Below, piece after piece: positions 26,950-36,958 of a stretch of DNA of 64,000 bases; positions within the stretch are counted from its first letter, which is position 1; each line of letters begins with the position of its first letter. The DNA lies in the NCBI GenBank assembly GCA_947627155.1, contig CANQUX010000001.1, positions 128,046 to 192,045 of the forward strand, in the 5' to 3' direction. Both the position numbers and the translations under genes were made by a program. Source of the stretch: an uncultured Alphaproteobacteria bacterium. GTDB lineage: Bacteria; Pseudomonadota; Alphaproteobacteria; CAAHEQ01; UBA3637. The notes beneath the pieces are model-generated. The model was not told the DNA's origin, did no database searches, and saw only the letters and a program-made list of their open reading frames with translations.

Positions 26950-29765
26950 TAGAGGGATTAAACCTATCGGATAGTTTAGCCAATCAGGTTGTTCAATGGG
27001 TTTGCAACCATTGTCAAAATCCCTTGCAAGCCGCTAAAACAACCATTATTCTGCCCACAAAAAGAGCCTGTTTCACCGTTAAAAACGCTTTTGTGCATTT
27101 AAGTGAAAATCAGCCGATTTTACTTCCCCGATTACAAGCTTTATATGAATTGGATGATACGTTGGCGGAAAATTTACCGCCGGCAATTTCTCAAACGGAG
27201 CGATTGTTTTTACTGGCGCAACTGTGTCACGCAAAATCGAGCGTTGATACCTATGATAAAGCTTTAAAAGTGGCAAAAAGTCTTGCCGAATTATTAGATG
27301 ATTTTTATGAGTATCAGGTTAATTTAAATGATTTAAAAAGTTTGGTTAAAGAGGAAAATTTAGCAATACATTGGCAGGAAAGTCTTGATTTTTTAGAAAT
27401 ATTAACCGATTTTTGGCCGCAAATCTTAAAAGAACGCGGCAAAATTGATGCCGTTGACAGACGCATTCGTTTAATCAACTTATTAAAAGAAAAAATTCTG
27501 TCCGCCCCTGCCGATGAATTTTATATTTTAGGCGGTGCGGAAGAAAATTCACCGGCCGTTAAAAGTTTAATTAAAGCAATAAGTTCTAAAAATAATGTAT
27601 TGATTTTATTAAACGGATTGAATATTTATTCGGATGATGACGAAAAAAATGCCTTAACGGAAAATCATTATCAATATGTTTTGGTTGAAACTTTAAAAGC
27701 TTTGGGAAAAACACCGGCAGACATTCACTTACTCTCTTCTTTCGAACAGCCGCAGGAAGCCTTAATTCGCGAAGCTTTTAAACCGGCAAAATTAACCGAT
27801 GAATGGTTACAAAATGATTTAACGGAAGAAACCGTTAAAAACATTAAATATATCGAATGCGAAAATATGACGGAAGAAGCATTGGCCATTGCGCTGATTA
27901 TGCGAAAAGTGCTTGAAACGCCTGAAAAAACCGCTGCACTTGTAACAACGGACAGAAATCTGGCACGTCGGGTCATTGCCGAAATGAAACGGTGGGGTGT
28001 TGAATTGGATGACTCGGCCGGCCGACCTTTGGATAACACGCCGACAGGTATTTTTTTAACCCTGCTCGCGGCATATGCCGTTCAACAAAAAGGGGAAACG
28101 GCTTTGGCTCTTTTAAAGCACCCCCTATGTGCCGATCAACGAATGCCGGCCGATTTGCGTGCATTTGTTCGGGAAACGGAAAAAGCAATTCGTGATAACA
28201 ATCAAAAATTTCAAATCGCACTGAACACGCCGATGACGGAATTTTTAGAATTATTTCAATCTTCGCATCCGGTTCCGTTTCTTGATTTATTAACGGCTCA
28301 CTTAAATATGGCGGAAGAATTGGCCGAAAGTGCCGACAGAAGCGGTCGTGAAAGGTTATGGCAATCCGATGACGGCGAGGAAGCTTATCGCTTTTTTACG
28401 GAGTTAAAAGAACAGGCCTCCTTAATTCCCGATGTTTCCCCGGCTTTATATGTGCAAATACTCAAATTTTTAATGCAATTCGTTCCGTTTCGGCCTAAAT
28501 ACGGTACGCATCCGCGCTTGGATATATTGGGGCCGATTGAAGCCCGATTTTTCCACCCCGATGTGTGCATTATCGGCGGATTAAACGAAGGCACTTTTCC
28601 CGCATTACCGAATGCGGGACCATGGCTCGGTGCCTCTATGCGCAAAGCCGTGAATCTGCCTTCAACGGAAAGTATTTTTGCCACACAAAGTATGGATTTT
28701 GCCTCTTGCTTTTGCGCGCCAGAAGTTTATTTAACCCGTTCTTTAAAAGCCGACGGCTCACAAACCATTCCTTCCCGCTTTTTATCACGCATTGAAGCCG
28801 TTTTGGCTGCGCATCATGACGCAGAGGAGAATGCCGCGCCGATTTTGCTGAATTCAACAACGGAAGTTTCTCCGCAAGAAATGGATACGCCCGATCAATA
28901 TGAAAAAATCATTCGCCCTGCCCCTTGTCCGCCCAAAGAGATACGCCCGAAAAAATTACCGGCCACACAAATTAAAAATTTATTGATCAATCCTTATGCC
29001 GTTTATGCCCGATATATTTTACAATTAAGACCCTTAAACGAATTGGAATCGTTTGATATGAAAAGCGGATACGGCACCGCTTTGCACGCCGCTTTTCAAG
29101 AGCTTGTTTATGAAAAAGATTTAACCGTTTCCAAAGCGCTTCAAAAAATTACCGAACATCTGCTTGCCGACGGATGCAGTGAAACGGATTTAGTTTATAA
29201 CAAAACGAAAATTGAAAAAAGTGCCGCCTTTTTTGTTGAAACACAAAATCAAATGAAGCCGGAAATAGAAAAAACAATGACCGAAATATCGGGATCGTTT
29301 TCTTTTCCTTTGTGTGACGGAACACTTTTTACCTTAACGGCCAAAGCCGATCGAATTGATAAAATGAAGGACGGTTCCTATGAAATTATAGATTATAAAA
29401 CGGGAACAGTGCCATCAAATTCCACCATTCAAAGCGGCATCAATTCCCAATTACCGTTGGAAGGACTTATTTTGCAACAAAACGGATATGCCGATTGCCC
29501 CGATCCGCAGGAAATTCATTTTTCCTACTGGCACATTACCGGAAAAAACAACGGTGGTGAAATAAAAAGACAGAGTAAAAAAGAAAATCAGGTAACTTTA
29601 ATTGAAGAAGCGCGGGAAGGCATTCAAAAAGTGTTAAATGCTTATCAAAACAATACGCGGCCTTATGAACCGCGCTTGATGAATCAAGCCGTCACATATG
29701 ATGATTACGAACATTTGGCGCGCGTTAAAGAATGGCTGACCGAAGAAAGCGAGGATGCCGAATGA
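26946..29765 (+). CDS. addB: Double-strand break repair protein AddB (alphaproteobacterial type)
   Basis: 939 residues. An inactivated helicase-like N-terminal half is followed by a C-terminal PD-(D/E)XK nuclease with A-L-H-A-A-F-Q near residue 715 and E-I-I-D-Y-K-T-G near 815. No canonical Walker A is seen, as is usual for the alphaproteobacterial AddB. With AddA it processes double-strand ends for RecA loading. It overlaps murU and addA by ATGA. Confidence 0.92.
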   Translation: MIEGLNLSDSLANQVVQWVCNHCQNPLQAAKTTIILPTKRACFTVKNAFVHLSENQPILLPRLQALYELDDTLAENLPPAISQTERLFLLAQLCHAKSSVDTYDKALKVAKSLAELLDDFYEYQVNLNDLKSLVKEENLAIHWQESLDFLEILTDFWPQILKERGKIDAVDRRIRLINLLKEKILSAPADEFYILGGAEENSPAVKSLIKAISSKNNVLILLNGLNIYSDDDEKNALTENHYQYVLVETLKALGKTPADIHLLSSFEQPQEALIREAFKPAKLTDEWLQNDLTEETVKNIKYIECENMTEEALAIALIMRKVLETPEKTAALVTTDRNLARRVIAEMKRWGVELDDSAGRPLDNTPTGIFLTLLAAYAVQQKGETALALLKHPLCADQRMPADLRAFVRETEKAIRDNNQKFQIALNTPMTEFLELFQSSHPVPFLDLLTAHLNMAEELAESADRSGRERLWQSDDGEEAYRFFTELKEQASLIPDVSPALYVQILKFLMQFVPFRPKYGTHPRLDILGPIEARFFHPDVCIIGGLNEGTFPALPNAGPWLGASMRKAVNLPSTESIFATQSMDFASCFCAPEVYLTRSLKADGSQTIPSRFLSRIEAVLAAHHDAEENAAPILLNSTTEVSPQEMDTPDQYEKIIRPAPCPPKEIRPKKLPATQIKNLLINPYAVYARYILQLRPLNELESFDMKSGYGTALHAAFQELVYEKDLTVSKALQKITEHLLADGCSETDLVYNKTKIEKSAAFFVETQNQMKPEIEKTMTEISGSFSFPLCDGTLFTLTAKADRIDKMKDGSYEIIDYKTGTVPSNSTIQSGINSQLPLEGLILQQNGYADCPDPQEIHFSYWHITGKNNGGEIKRQSKKENQVTLIEEAREGIQKVLNAYQNNTRPYEPRLMNQAVTYDDYEHLARVKEWLTEESEDAE

Positions 29766-32700
29766 ATATTGATGAAACAATTAAGCAAGCACAACGGGAA
29801 GCCATTGATATTCATCATTCGGTTTGGCTTGCGGCTTCTGCCGGTTCGGGCAAAACAACCGTTTTAACCAATCGCGTATTAAATTTACTGCTGTGTGAAA
29901 TCGATCCTTTCAAAATTTTGTGCTTAACTTTTACGAAAGCGGCTGCTGCGGAAATGTCTAACCGCATTACAAATATATTGAAAATATGGACATCGGCCTC
30001 TTTGGATAAACTGATTGAAATGCTTACGCAATTACGCGGCTTTCCGCCTGATGACAATACGATTATCAAAGCGCGTCATTTGTTTACCGATGTTTTGGAA
30101 ACACCCGGCGGTATGAAAATTATGACCATTCATGCGTTTTGCCAATCCGTATTAAAAAGATTTCCGATTGAAGCCCGTATTTCACCGCAATTTGAAGTGA
30201 TTGATGAGGCGCAATCGGAAATTTTAATTAAAAAGGCCTTTGATTTACTGATTACAAATAAACTTGTTGAAGAGGATTTAAATTCCATTAACGGTTATTT
30301 TCATTTAAATCAGCCGAATATGAACATTTTTAAAGTGATTCAATCAAATATTATTTCGTTGAAATACCTGATGAACACTTATCCGAATTTTGAAACGATT
30401 GAAAAAAAGTTAAAGGAACAATACGGCTTATCACAATATTCCTCTGAAAAAAAAATCATTTCCGATTATTTTCAAAGCAATGATGCTCCCATCGGTGAAA
30501 TAACGACGGAAGCCTTTTTAAATTTAAAAAGTTTATATTTATCAAAAACAACCGGCAGAGCCAACGGACACATCAAAAAAGAACTGAAAGAAAAAGCCGC
30601 CCTTTATGATGAAGCTTATCAAAAATATAATTTATTTCAAGCAATTAAATTAACCGTTCGTTTTTTAAATTTTGCAAAACACTTTATTCAAACTTATGAG
30701 TCACTCAAAAAAGAAGAAGGTGTTTTGGATTATGATGATTTAATTGCAAAAACAAAAGAACTTTTGCAATCTTCTTCTCAATGGGTAATGTATAAATTAG
30801 ACGGCGGCATCGATCATATTTTGGTTGATGAAGCCCAAGATACAAATGCCGAACAGTGGAATATCATTCGTTTAATTTCCGAAGAATTTTTTGCCGGATT
30901 GGGACGTGAAACCGATATGGAACGCACGTTGTTTGTTGTCGGGGATAAAAAACAATCCATTTACAGTTTTCAAGGCGCCGATCCTTTAAAATTTGATGAA
31001 ATGAAACGATATTTTCGGGATAAAATAACAAATTCCCGTCATACTTTTAAAATTATTCCCATGAACGCCTCTTTTCGCTCAACAAGCGCCGTTCTTAATT
31101 TAGTTAACGATTTATTGAATCGTCCGGCAGCTGCGCGCGGTGTGATTGACGTGGGCGAAGATGCAACGCATAACCTCACCCGAATCAATGAGCCCGGGTT
31201 AATTGAAATTCATCAACCCGTTAAAGTTTACTCAACCGCTTCAAACGAATCTTGGCCGATATTGGAACGAAACACGCTTTCAAATGCCATTATGCAAGTT
31301 TCGGAAAATATCGCCGATAAAATTAAGGGATTTCTTGATAATAAAGAGATTTTAGATTCACAAAATCGTCCGATCGAGCCCAAAGATATTACCATACTCC
31401 TGCGTAACCGGGGAACAATAGATAATGCATTGGTTCGTGCTTTGAAAGACAGAAATATTCCCGTTGCCGGCATTGACAGACTTGATTTATCAGGGCATAT
31501 TGCCGTGCAAGACCTGATGGCAACGGCTAAATTTGCGCTGTTGCCCGAAGATGATTTAAATTTGGCGTGCGTATTAAAAAGTCCTTTAATCGGCTTATCG
31601 GAAGAAGAACTGGCCGATCTTTGCATTTATCGGAACGGGCAAACTTTATGGAAACAAATTCAACTGAAAAACGATCAACTGACTAAAAAATTGTTAGATA
31701 TATTAAATTTAGCGGATAAAATGCCGCCTTATGAATTTTTTGCAACAATTCTCGGCGCTTATGAAGGACGCAAGCAGTTTTTGGCGCGTTTGGGCTTTGA
31801 AGCCATGGAAGCAATTGATGAATTTTTAAATATGACACTCACTTTTGAGCAAACGAACATTCCTTCTTTACAAAATTTTGTTTATTGGTTTCAAGCCCGT
31901 AAATCCGTTATTAAGCGCGATATGGAACAAAATGATCAAAATACGGTTAAAATTATGACGGTTCATGCCTCAAAAGGCCTTCAAAACAATATTATTTTCA
32001 TTGTGGATAATCAAGATCCGAGATCAAAGAAATCTCCTCTTTTATGGCAAAATGAATTACCGATATGGCTTCCCGAAAAAGAGTTTTGCTCCTCCGATTC
32101 AATTGAAAATCTCTATGAGAGAGAGGCACAAAAACAAGAGGAAGAAGAACATCGGTTGCTTTATGTGGCCATCACACGCGCCCGTGACAGAGTTTATATT
32201 TACGGCTGGCATAAAATGCAAAAAGAGAAAGCCGATAAAAAAGAGGCAGAAAACAAAGAAAATACGGCGCCGTTAAAAGAAAAAACATGGCATCAATTGA
32301 TTTCGGCTGCCGTTCAAGAAAAAACAGTCGATGAAAACGGTGTCATTCGCATTTGTCAACCGGCTGATTATCAGCCGCACTTTATGCGGGAAAATAAGGA
32401 ACAAAATCAAACGCCTGAAAAATTACTGCCCGCGTGGGTAAAAACCCCTGCTCCCGTTGAAACGCCGCTTTCAAAGCCTTTAATGCCGTCACGCTTAATT
32501 GATAACGAGCCGATCAGCGATTCGATTGTCGGCACGGGACAGGAAAAAGCCTTGAAACGCGGAACGTTTTTACATAAGCTCTTACAATATTTGCCGCAAA
32601 TACCGCCCGAAAAGCGAAAAGAAACAGCGCTCAAACTGAAACCGGCAGATATTGAATTACCCGCGCGGTTTTTCGAGATTTTTGAAAATAATTTTAAACC

Positions 32701-33028
32701 GCTTTTCGGTTCAAATTCCATGGCGGAAGTGCCGATTGTGGGCATTGTGGGCGGAAAAGTATTTTCGGGGCAAATTGACAGATTGATTATCCATGAAAAA
32801 GAAGTGTGGATTGTTGATTTTAAAACCAACAGAACGGTTCCTTCCGCGCCCGAAGAAGTTCACCGTATTTATAAAATGCAGCTGGCCGCATATAAAAACT
32901 TGATTAAAAAGATTTTCTCTGATAAGATAATTAAAACGTTTTTATTATGGACGGAAAATATGTCTTTAATGGAAATGACAAATGAAACGGCGTCTTTTGA
33001 CGAACAATTTGAAAAGGATGAACAATGA
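29762..33028 (+). CDS. addA: Double-strand break repair helicase-nuclease AddA
   Basis: 1088 residues from the ATG at 29762, which overlaps the addB stop. UvrD-type helicase motifs: A-A-S-A-G-S-G-K-T-T (Walker A), V-D-E-A-Q-D-T-N (motif II), V-V-G-D-K-K-Q-S-I-Y-S-F-Q-G-A-D-P (III), and L-L-Y-V-A-I-T-R-A-R-D-R (VI). The C-terminal RecB-like nuclease has G-Q-I-D-R-L and V-D-F-K-T-N-R. It unwinds and degrades double-strand ends with AddB. Confidence 0.95.
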   Translation: MNIDETIKQAQREAIDIHHSVWLAASAGSGKTTVLTNRVLNLLLCEIDPFKILCLTFTKAAAAEMSNRITNILKIWTSASLDKLIEMLTQLRGFPPDDNTIIKARHLFTDVLETPGGMKIMTIHAFCQSVLKRFPIEARISPQFEVIDEAQSEILIKKAFDLLITNKLVEEDLNSINGYFHLNQPNMNIFKVIQSNIISLKYLMNTYPNFETIEKKLKEQYGLSQYSSEKKIISDYFQSNDAPIGEITTEAFLNLKSLYLSKTTGRANGHIKKELKEKAALYDEAYQKYNLFQAIKLTVRFLNFAKHFIQTYESLKKEEGVLDYDDLIAKTKELLQSSSQWVMYKLDGGIDHILVDEAQDTNAEQWNIIRLISEEFFAGLGRETDMERTLFVVGDKKQSIYSFQGADPLKFDEMKRYFRDKITNSRHTFKIIPMNASFRSTSAVLNLVNDLLNRPAAARGVIDVGEDATHNLTRINEPGLIEIHQPVKVYSTASNESWPILERNTLSNAIMQVSENIADKIKGFLDNKEILDSQNRPIEPKDITILLRNRGTIDNALVRALKDRNIPVAGIDRLDLSGHIAVQDLMATAKFALLPEDDLNLACVLKSPLIGLSEEELADLCIYRNGQTLWKQIQLKNDQLTKKLLDILNLADKMPPYEFFATILGAYEGRKQFLARLGFEAMEAIDEFLNMTLTFEQTNIPSLQNFVYWFQARKSVIKRDMEQNDQNTVKIMTVHASKGLQNNIIFIVDNQDPRSKKSPLLWQNELPIWLPEKEFCSSDSIENLYEREAQKQEEEEHRLLYVAITRARDRVYIYGWHKMQKEKADKKEAENKENTAPLKEKTWHQLISAAVQEKTVDENGVIRICQPADYQPHFMRENKEQNQTPEKLLPAWVKTPAPVETPLSKPLMPSRLIDNEPISDSIVGTGQEKALKRGTFLHKLLQYLPQIPPEKRKETALKLKPADIELPARFFEIFENNFKPLFGSNSMAEVPIVGIVGGKVFSGQIDRLIIHEKEVWIVDFKTNRTVPSAPEEVHRIYKMQLAAYKNLIKKIFSDKIIKTFLLWTENMSLMEMTNETASFDEQFEKDEQ

Positions 33029-33762
33029 AAAAAATAACTTTACTTTTATCTTTGCTGATGATCGGCGGTTGTGCCGCTATGCCGACAACACCGAACGGAT
33101 TTCAAATGCGGGAAGCGCAAACCGAACATTTTTCTCTGCCGGTTTGGGAAAAAGCGCCGCTGGAATCGGGAAAAGTGATTCGTTTTTATATTACCGATAA
33201 CGGAAATCCCACACCCGAAAAACCTACGACATTACAATTGGCCGCCAAAGATAGTTTTAAAAATATTGTTGTTATTTCAAGACCTTGTCAATATGCGCCC
33301 AATAAATTGTGCAGTAATAAAAAAATATACGGCACAGCCCAATACAACCCCGAAATTATTAAAGAAATTGAAGAAGTTGTCGCTTATTATATTCAAAAAT
33401 ATAACGCCAAAGGCATTGAGTTTGTGGCTTACGGCGGCGCCGCGCCGATTGCATTTGCCATCGGATCGGGCTTAAACAACGTTCGGCAAATTGTAACCAT
33501 TGCCGGTCTTTTGGATTTAGACGGATATGTTAATAAACACAACCTGCCCGATTTTGATAAAGAAGCGGCAAACCCCATTAAAATGGTGAATCGTATCAGT
33601 CAAATACCGCAAGTGCATTTTGTGGGCGGGAAAGATGAATTAACCACACAGGGTATGACCGAACGGTTTGTTTCGAAGTTAAAAAATCCGCGCAGTGCCA
33701 TTGTGAAAGTCGCGCCGGATATGGGACATACCGGTTGGGAAGATTTAGAATTGGGTTATTAA
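33025..33762 (+). CDS. Lipoprotein with alpha/beta-hydrolase-like fold
   Basis: 245 residues. Signal peptide with lipobox M-I-G-G-C (Cys near residue 15). The segment F-V-A-Y-G-G-A-A-P-I-A at about 138 sits where a hydrolase nucleophile elbow would be, but its Ser is replaced by Gly (G-x-G-G-A), so catalysis is doubtful. V-H-F-V-G-G-K-D-E-L and a late M-G-H-T-G-W resemble the acid and His regions of the fold. Substrate unknown. It overlaps addA by 4 bases, which may be incidental. Its last 150 bases are duplicated at 35164. Confidence 0.75.
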   Translation: MKKITLLLSLLMIGGCAAMPTTPNGFQMREAQTEHFSLPVWEKAPLESGKVIRFYITDNGNPTPEKPTTLQLAAKDSFKNIVVISRPCQYAPNKLCSNKKIYGTAQYNPEIIKEIEEVVAYYIQKYNAKGIEFVAYGGAAPIAFAIGSGLNNVRQIVTIAGLLDLDGYVNKHNLPDFDKEAANPIKMVNRISQIPQVHFVGGKDELTTQGMTERFVSKLKNPRSAIVKVAPDMGHTGWEDLELGY

Positions 33763-33797
33763 AAACGAAGGGCGAATTTTTTAATCCGCCCTTTTTA
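33763..33797. terminator. Bidirectional terminator between convergent genes
   Basis: AAGGGCG/CGCCCTT stem with an A/T loop and T tail on both strands. It serves the lipoprotein (+) and the ankyrin gene at 33819 (-). A copy lies at 35325. Confidence 0.85.
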
Positions 33798-33818
33798 ATC
33801 AAAACACTTCTTTAAAAA

Positions 33819-34880
33819 TTAACAGGTTTTTCCTTTGTTTGAGGACAAGAAAGCCTCGGCAGATAAATCTTCTTTCTCCTGATAATATTCACCTGATTTT
33901 GCCAGTGTATTTAAAGGTTTTCCTTGATAAGATGACAAATCATCGATTATATCATTGCGAATAAAGTTATTTAAAACCTTTGCTACCGCCACTTTTTCAG
34001 AGGCTTGCGCTTTAGAATCCTTTTTATTTTCATCAGTCGCCTCATCTGTCTGGAACTTCTTCAGATATTTGTTCATTATTTCAGACGTCTCATCTGTCAT
34101 AATCAGCTTCTTCAGGTACTTTTTCAACAGTCCTTCATTCTCTGAAGAAAAGAACGAAAAGAGTGCTACTTTACCGCCATGTTTACTAATTACGCGACCC
34201 GTATCAGTAGCAAGCTTGGACATGTCATATTCCATTTCACCATCAACTATTGGAGAATGATCATAATCAAATCCAATTTTTTCATCAACTTGTGCACTCA
34301 GCAGGCCTCTGCCGCACTGTATATCCAAAGGAGTCATTGCGAATAATGCCAAAGGATGTATTTTGATTAACGATAGCGGTCTCGCTTCGGCATTCACATT
34401 TGCCCCTCTTTTAATGAGTTCTTCGGCAATTTTCGGAGTCGGTGCAACATGAAGCGGCGTGAAACCACCGTCATTTGTTGTTTTAACATTGGCACCTCTT
34501 TGAATCAATAATTCGGAAACGGCTGTTTCCATCCTTCCGGATGGGAGAAAGCCTTCTATCGATTCGTCCCCGGAACGAACAAACTCAACTGCCATTTGAT
34601 GTAACAACGGTGTATTACCCTTACTATCTCGGGCTTCCATATCGGCGCCGGCATCTAAAAGCATCTTCGCAATTATCGGATTTTTAACTACATGTAACAG
34701 CGTCACGTCATCTACGAACTTAGTGTTTGCATTAACTCCCGCTGCCAATAATTCCTTTACTTTGGTATAATCATCTTCCAGATATGCAGCTACCCACAAT
34801 TTTTTTTCTTTTTCCGGTAATTTTTCCAGTTTTGCCAGAAGTGCCTGCACAAATTTTTCGTCTCTAGTTGGATCAAACAT
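33819..34880 (-). CDS. Ankyrin-repeat protein (353 aa) ending in GKTC
   Basis: No signal peptide. Ankyrin repeats cover about residues 20-170, with V-N-x-x-T-K, T-L-L-H-V, A-D-M-E-A-R-D-S-K-G-N-T-P-L-L and G-G-F-T-P-L-H-V. A non-repeat region follows. The tail L-A-K-S-G-E-Y-Y-Q-E-K-E-D-L-S-A-E, ending G-K-T-C, is nearly identical to the end of the 35375 gene. The two are paralogs made by local duplication. The ATG has an AGGAGG-like site. It is driven by the operator-type promoter at 34961. Confidence 0.83.
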   Translation of the reverse strand: MFDPTRDEKFVQALLAKLEKLPEKEKKLWVAAYLEDDYTKVKELLAAGVNANTKFVDDVTLLHVVKNPIIAKMLLDAGADMEARDSKGNTPLLHQMAVEFVRSGDESIEGFLPSGRMETAVSELLIQRGANVKTTNDGGFTPLHVAPTPKIAEELIKRGANVNAEARPLSLIKIHPLALFAMTPLDIQCGRGLLSAQVDEKIGFDYDHSPIVDGEMEYDMSKLATDTGRVISKHGGKVALFSFFSSENEGLLKKYLKKLIMTDETSEIMNKYLKKFQTDEATDENKKDSKAQASEKVAVAKVLNNFIRNDIIDDLSSYQGKPLNTLAKSGEYYQEKEDLSAEAFLSSNKGKTC

Positions 34881-34960
34881 TTTTCCTCCTATGGTTATAT
34901 GTCTGCATTATAACAGAACAATTTTTTTATCCTTTCAAAAAGGTTACCCCCTATTTGAGA

Positions 34961-34989
34961 ATTATACAAAAAACGTACCTTTAATGCAA
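34961..34989 (-). promoter_or_regulatory. Promoter with AAASGNNCGTTT operator (ankyrin gene)
   Basis: Minus strand: TTGCAT, 17-base spacer, TATAAT. The spacer carries AAAGGTACGTTT, as in the pilin-like gene promoters. About 80 bases before the 34880 start. Confidence 0.75.
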
Positions 34990-35083
34990 CGATTTTTTCG
35001 ACACTTTTCAAGCACTTGCAAAAAGTTAAGCGAACAGGTAAAAAATCTTTAAAAATCAAAAATTACACTTGAATAAAAAATTT

Positions 35084-35161
35084 TTTTGAAATTTTAAAAA
35101 AAAGTGTTGCAAAAAACGTACGTTTTTTTGATGTATATTCAAAAAAACGGTCTTGATGAGA
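35084..35161 (+). repeat. Distal inverted operator block, copy of 20337-20419
   Basis: Shares a T/A-run block, GTGTTGCAAAAAACGTACG, GATGTATATTC and CTTGATGAGA with the region upstream of pilin-like B. It lies about 130 bases upstream of the proximal operator in inverted orientation. It ends exactly where a duplicated gene tail begins. Confidence 0.65.
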
Positions 35162-35163
35162 AA

Positions 35164-35316
35164 AAGTGCATTTTACGGGCGGAAAAGATGAATGAACCAC
35201 ACAGGGAATGACCGAACGGTTTGTTTCGAAGTTAAAAAATCCCCGCAGTGCCATTGTGAAAGTCGCGCCGGATATAAGACATACCGGTTGGGAGAATTTT
35301 AAATCCGGGCTATTAA
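35164..35316 (+). pseudogene. Duplicated 3' end of the 33025-33762 lipoprotein gene
   Basis: About 150 bases match 33611-33762 with scattered substitutions and a small length change, including the stop codon. There is no start codon or upstream part, so it is a remnant. The similarity continues through the terminator and into the 3' end of the next ankyrin gene. Confidence 0.85.
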
Positions 35317-35324
35317 AAAAGAAG

Positions 35325-35352
35325 GGCGAATTTTTTTAATCCGCCCTTTTTA
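35325..35352. terminator. Terminator, duplicated copy of the one at 33763
   Basis: Same AAGGGCG/CGCCCTT stem and T run. It now serves the ankyrin gene at 35375 on the minus strand. Confidence 0.8.
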
Positions 35353-35374
35353 AAATAAAAACACTTCTTTAAAA

Positions 35375-36889
35375 TTAACAGGTTTTTCCTCTGGTTGAAG
35401 ACAAGAAAGTCTCGGCAGATAAATCTTCTTTCTCCTGATAATATTCACCTGATTTTGCCAACGTACTTACTTTGGCTTGATAAGGCGCTTCATCGGTTCT
35501 GTTGTTTTTATCTTTTATAATTTCCGATTGCGCAATAAAGTTATTTGTAACCTCCTTGACTGCCGCTTGCACAGAGGCTTGCGTATCTTCAAAATTCTTT
35601 TTGTTTTCATCAATCGCCTCATTGCCCAGAAGTTCCTTCAAAAACTTTTTCGGCTCTTCCTTATTTGAAGAAAAGAACGGATTATTTGGAGAATAGAATG
35701 TTGCGGTGCCACCGTTTTCATGAATGACATGAGCCGTATCTTTAATGCTTTGAGAATAGTCAGGCTCACCAAAGGCAGAAAAATTATTGTTCATAATGCC
35801 GTTTAAACACTGCATATCCAACGGAGTCATATCCTTAAAATAGCAGAAACGACACACAGGCAGTATCATTTTAGCATTTACGTCTGCCCCTCTTTTAATG
35901 AGTTCTTCGGCAATTTCGGGAGTCGATGCAAAATGAAGCGGCGTGCCACCAAGCTTATCTGTTGCTCGAACATCAGCACCTCTTTGAATCAATAATTTGG
36001 AAATATCCATATGCTTTTTTTTATCGGCTAGTGGTTCAAGCCGAATAAAGTTGTTGCTCCAGTTCTCATGTTGTAGTTTATATAATAACGGCGTACTGCC
36101 CCTATTATCTTGCGCCTCCATATCGGCGCCGGCATCTAAAAGCATTTCTGCAATTTTCGGATCTTTAACCAAATGTAGCGCTGTACGTCCCTCATTGTTT
36201 TTAACGTTTACATCAACTCCCATTGAAATCAAACAGTGAACCAAATCGGTATTTCCCATTTGAACGGCCCGATGAAATAAGGTGTTTCCCTCTTTATCCT
36301 TTGTATTATAATCCCCGCCGTATCCCAGCATTAAATTTGTTATTTTCCGCCATTCGGGATTTAACGGTAATTTGTTTTGGGATTGAATAATACCGTCTAA
36401 TACAACATGCTTTTCAAAAGGAGATACTCTGATACCGGAACCACTCACGGCATTCACGTCAGCACCGTTTTCAAGCAACAGTTCCGTTAGTTCAAAATCG
36501 GGCGCCATATGAAGCGGTTGCACCCCCTTATAATTTTGCATATTCACATCGGCTCCGCTTCTGATTAATAATTTTAAAACATTCTTATGATCCGCCTTAT
36601 CGGAAAGCAAATTGTACCCCGGAATTAACGAAGTTAAAAATTGTTCGTTTAAATGCGATAATAATGGTGTATTTCCTTCATTGTCTCTTTTATTGATATC
36701 GGCATCGGCTTCCAGAAGAATTTCCATCATTTCTTCATCATTAACCATGTGAAGTGCCGTTTGCCCTTTTTCATTCGTTGCATTGACATCAACCCCCGCT
36801 GCCAATAATTGCCGTACTTTGGTATAATTATTTTCAAGACAGGCTTTTAAAAAATCTTTTTCTTTTTTGTTATCATTTGAATCAATCAT
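35375..36889 (-). CDS. Ankyrin-repeat protein (504 aa) ending in GKTC
   Basis: About nine ankyrin repeats from residue 10 to 340, for example N-E-K-G-Q-T-A-L-H-M-V, G-N-T-L-F-H-R-A-V and N-N-E-G-R-T-A-L-H-L-V. An unrelated C-terminal region follows, and the last 28 residues match the 33819 protein. No signal peptide or membrane segment. An interaction or effector protein is likely. The ATG is preceded by AAAGGAGG. Confidence 0.85.
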   Translation of the reverse strand: MIDSNDNKKEKDFLKACLENNYTKVRQLLAAGVDVNATNEKGQTALHMVNDEEMMEILLEADADINKRDNEGNTPLLSHLNEQFLTSLIPGYNLLSDKADHKNVLKLLIRSGADVNMQNYKGVQPLHMAPDFELTELLLENGADVNAVSGSGIRVSPFEKHVVLDGIIQSQNKLPLNPEWRKITNLMLGYGGDYNTKDKEGNTLFHRAVQMGNTDLVHCLISMGVDVNVKNNEGRTALHLVKDPKIAEMLLDAGADMEAQDNRGSTPLLYKLQHENWSNNFIRLEPLADKKKHMDISKLLIQRGADVRATDKLGGTPLHFASTPEIAEELIKRGADVNAKMILPVCRFCYFKDMTPLDMQCLNGIMNNNFSAFGEPDYSQSIKDTAHVIHENGGTATFYSPNNPFFSSNKEEPKKFLKELLGNEAIDENKKNFEDTQASVQAAVKEVTNNFIAQSEIIKDKNNRTDEAPYQAKVSTLAKSGEYYQEKEDLSAETFLSSTRGKTC

Positions 36890-36914
36890 TATTACCTCCT
36901 TTAGTTATGCAGGC

Positions 36915-36943
36915 ATTATAACAGAAAAAAGAAGGCTATGCAA
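36915..36943 (-). promoter_or_regulatory. Promoter of the 504-aa ankyrin gene
   Basis: Minus strand: TTGCAT, 17-base spacer, TATAAT, but without the AAASGNNCGTTT site of the other TTGCAT promoters. Expression may therefore differ from its paralog at 33819. Confidence 0.7.
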
Positions 36944-36958
36944 GTTTTTTTATATAAA

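Noticed and set aside
35063-35254. Minus-strand frame of 63 codons
   Set aside because: It spans the operator block and the duplicated gene remnant and encodes nothing recognisable.
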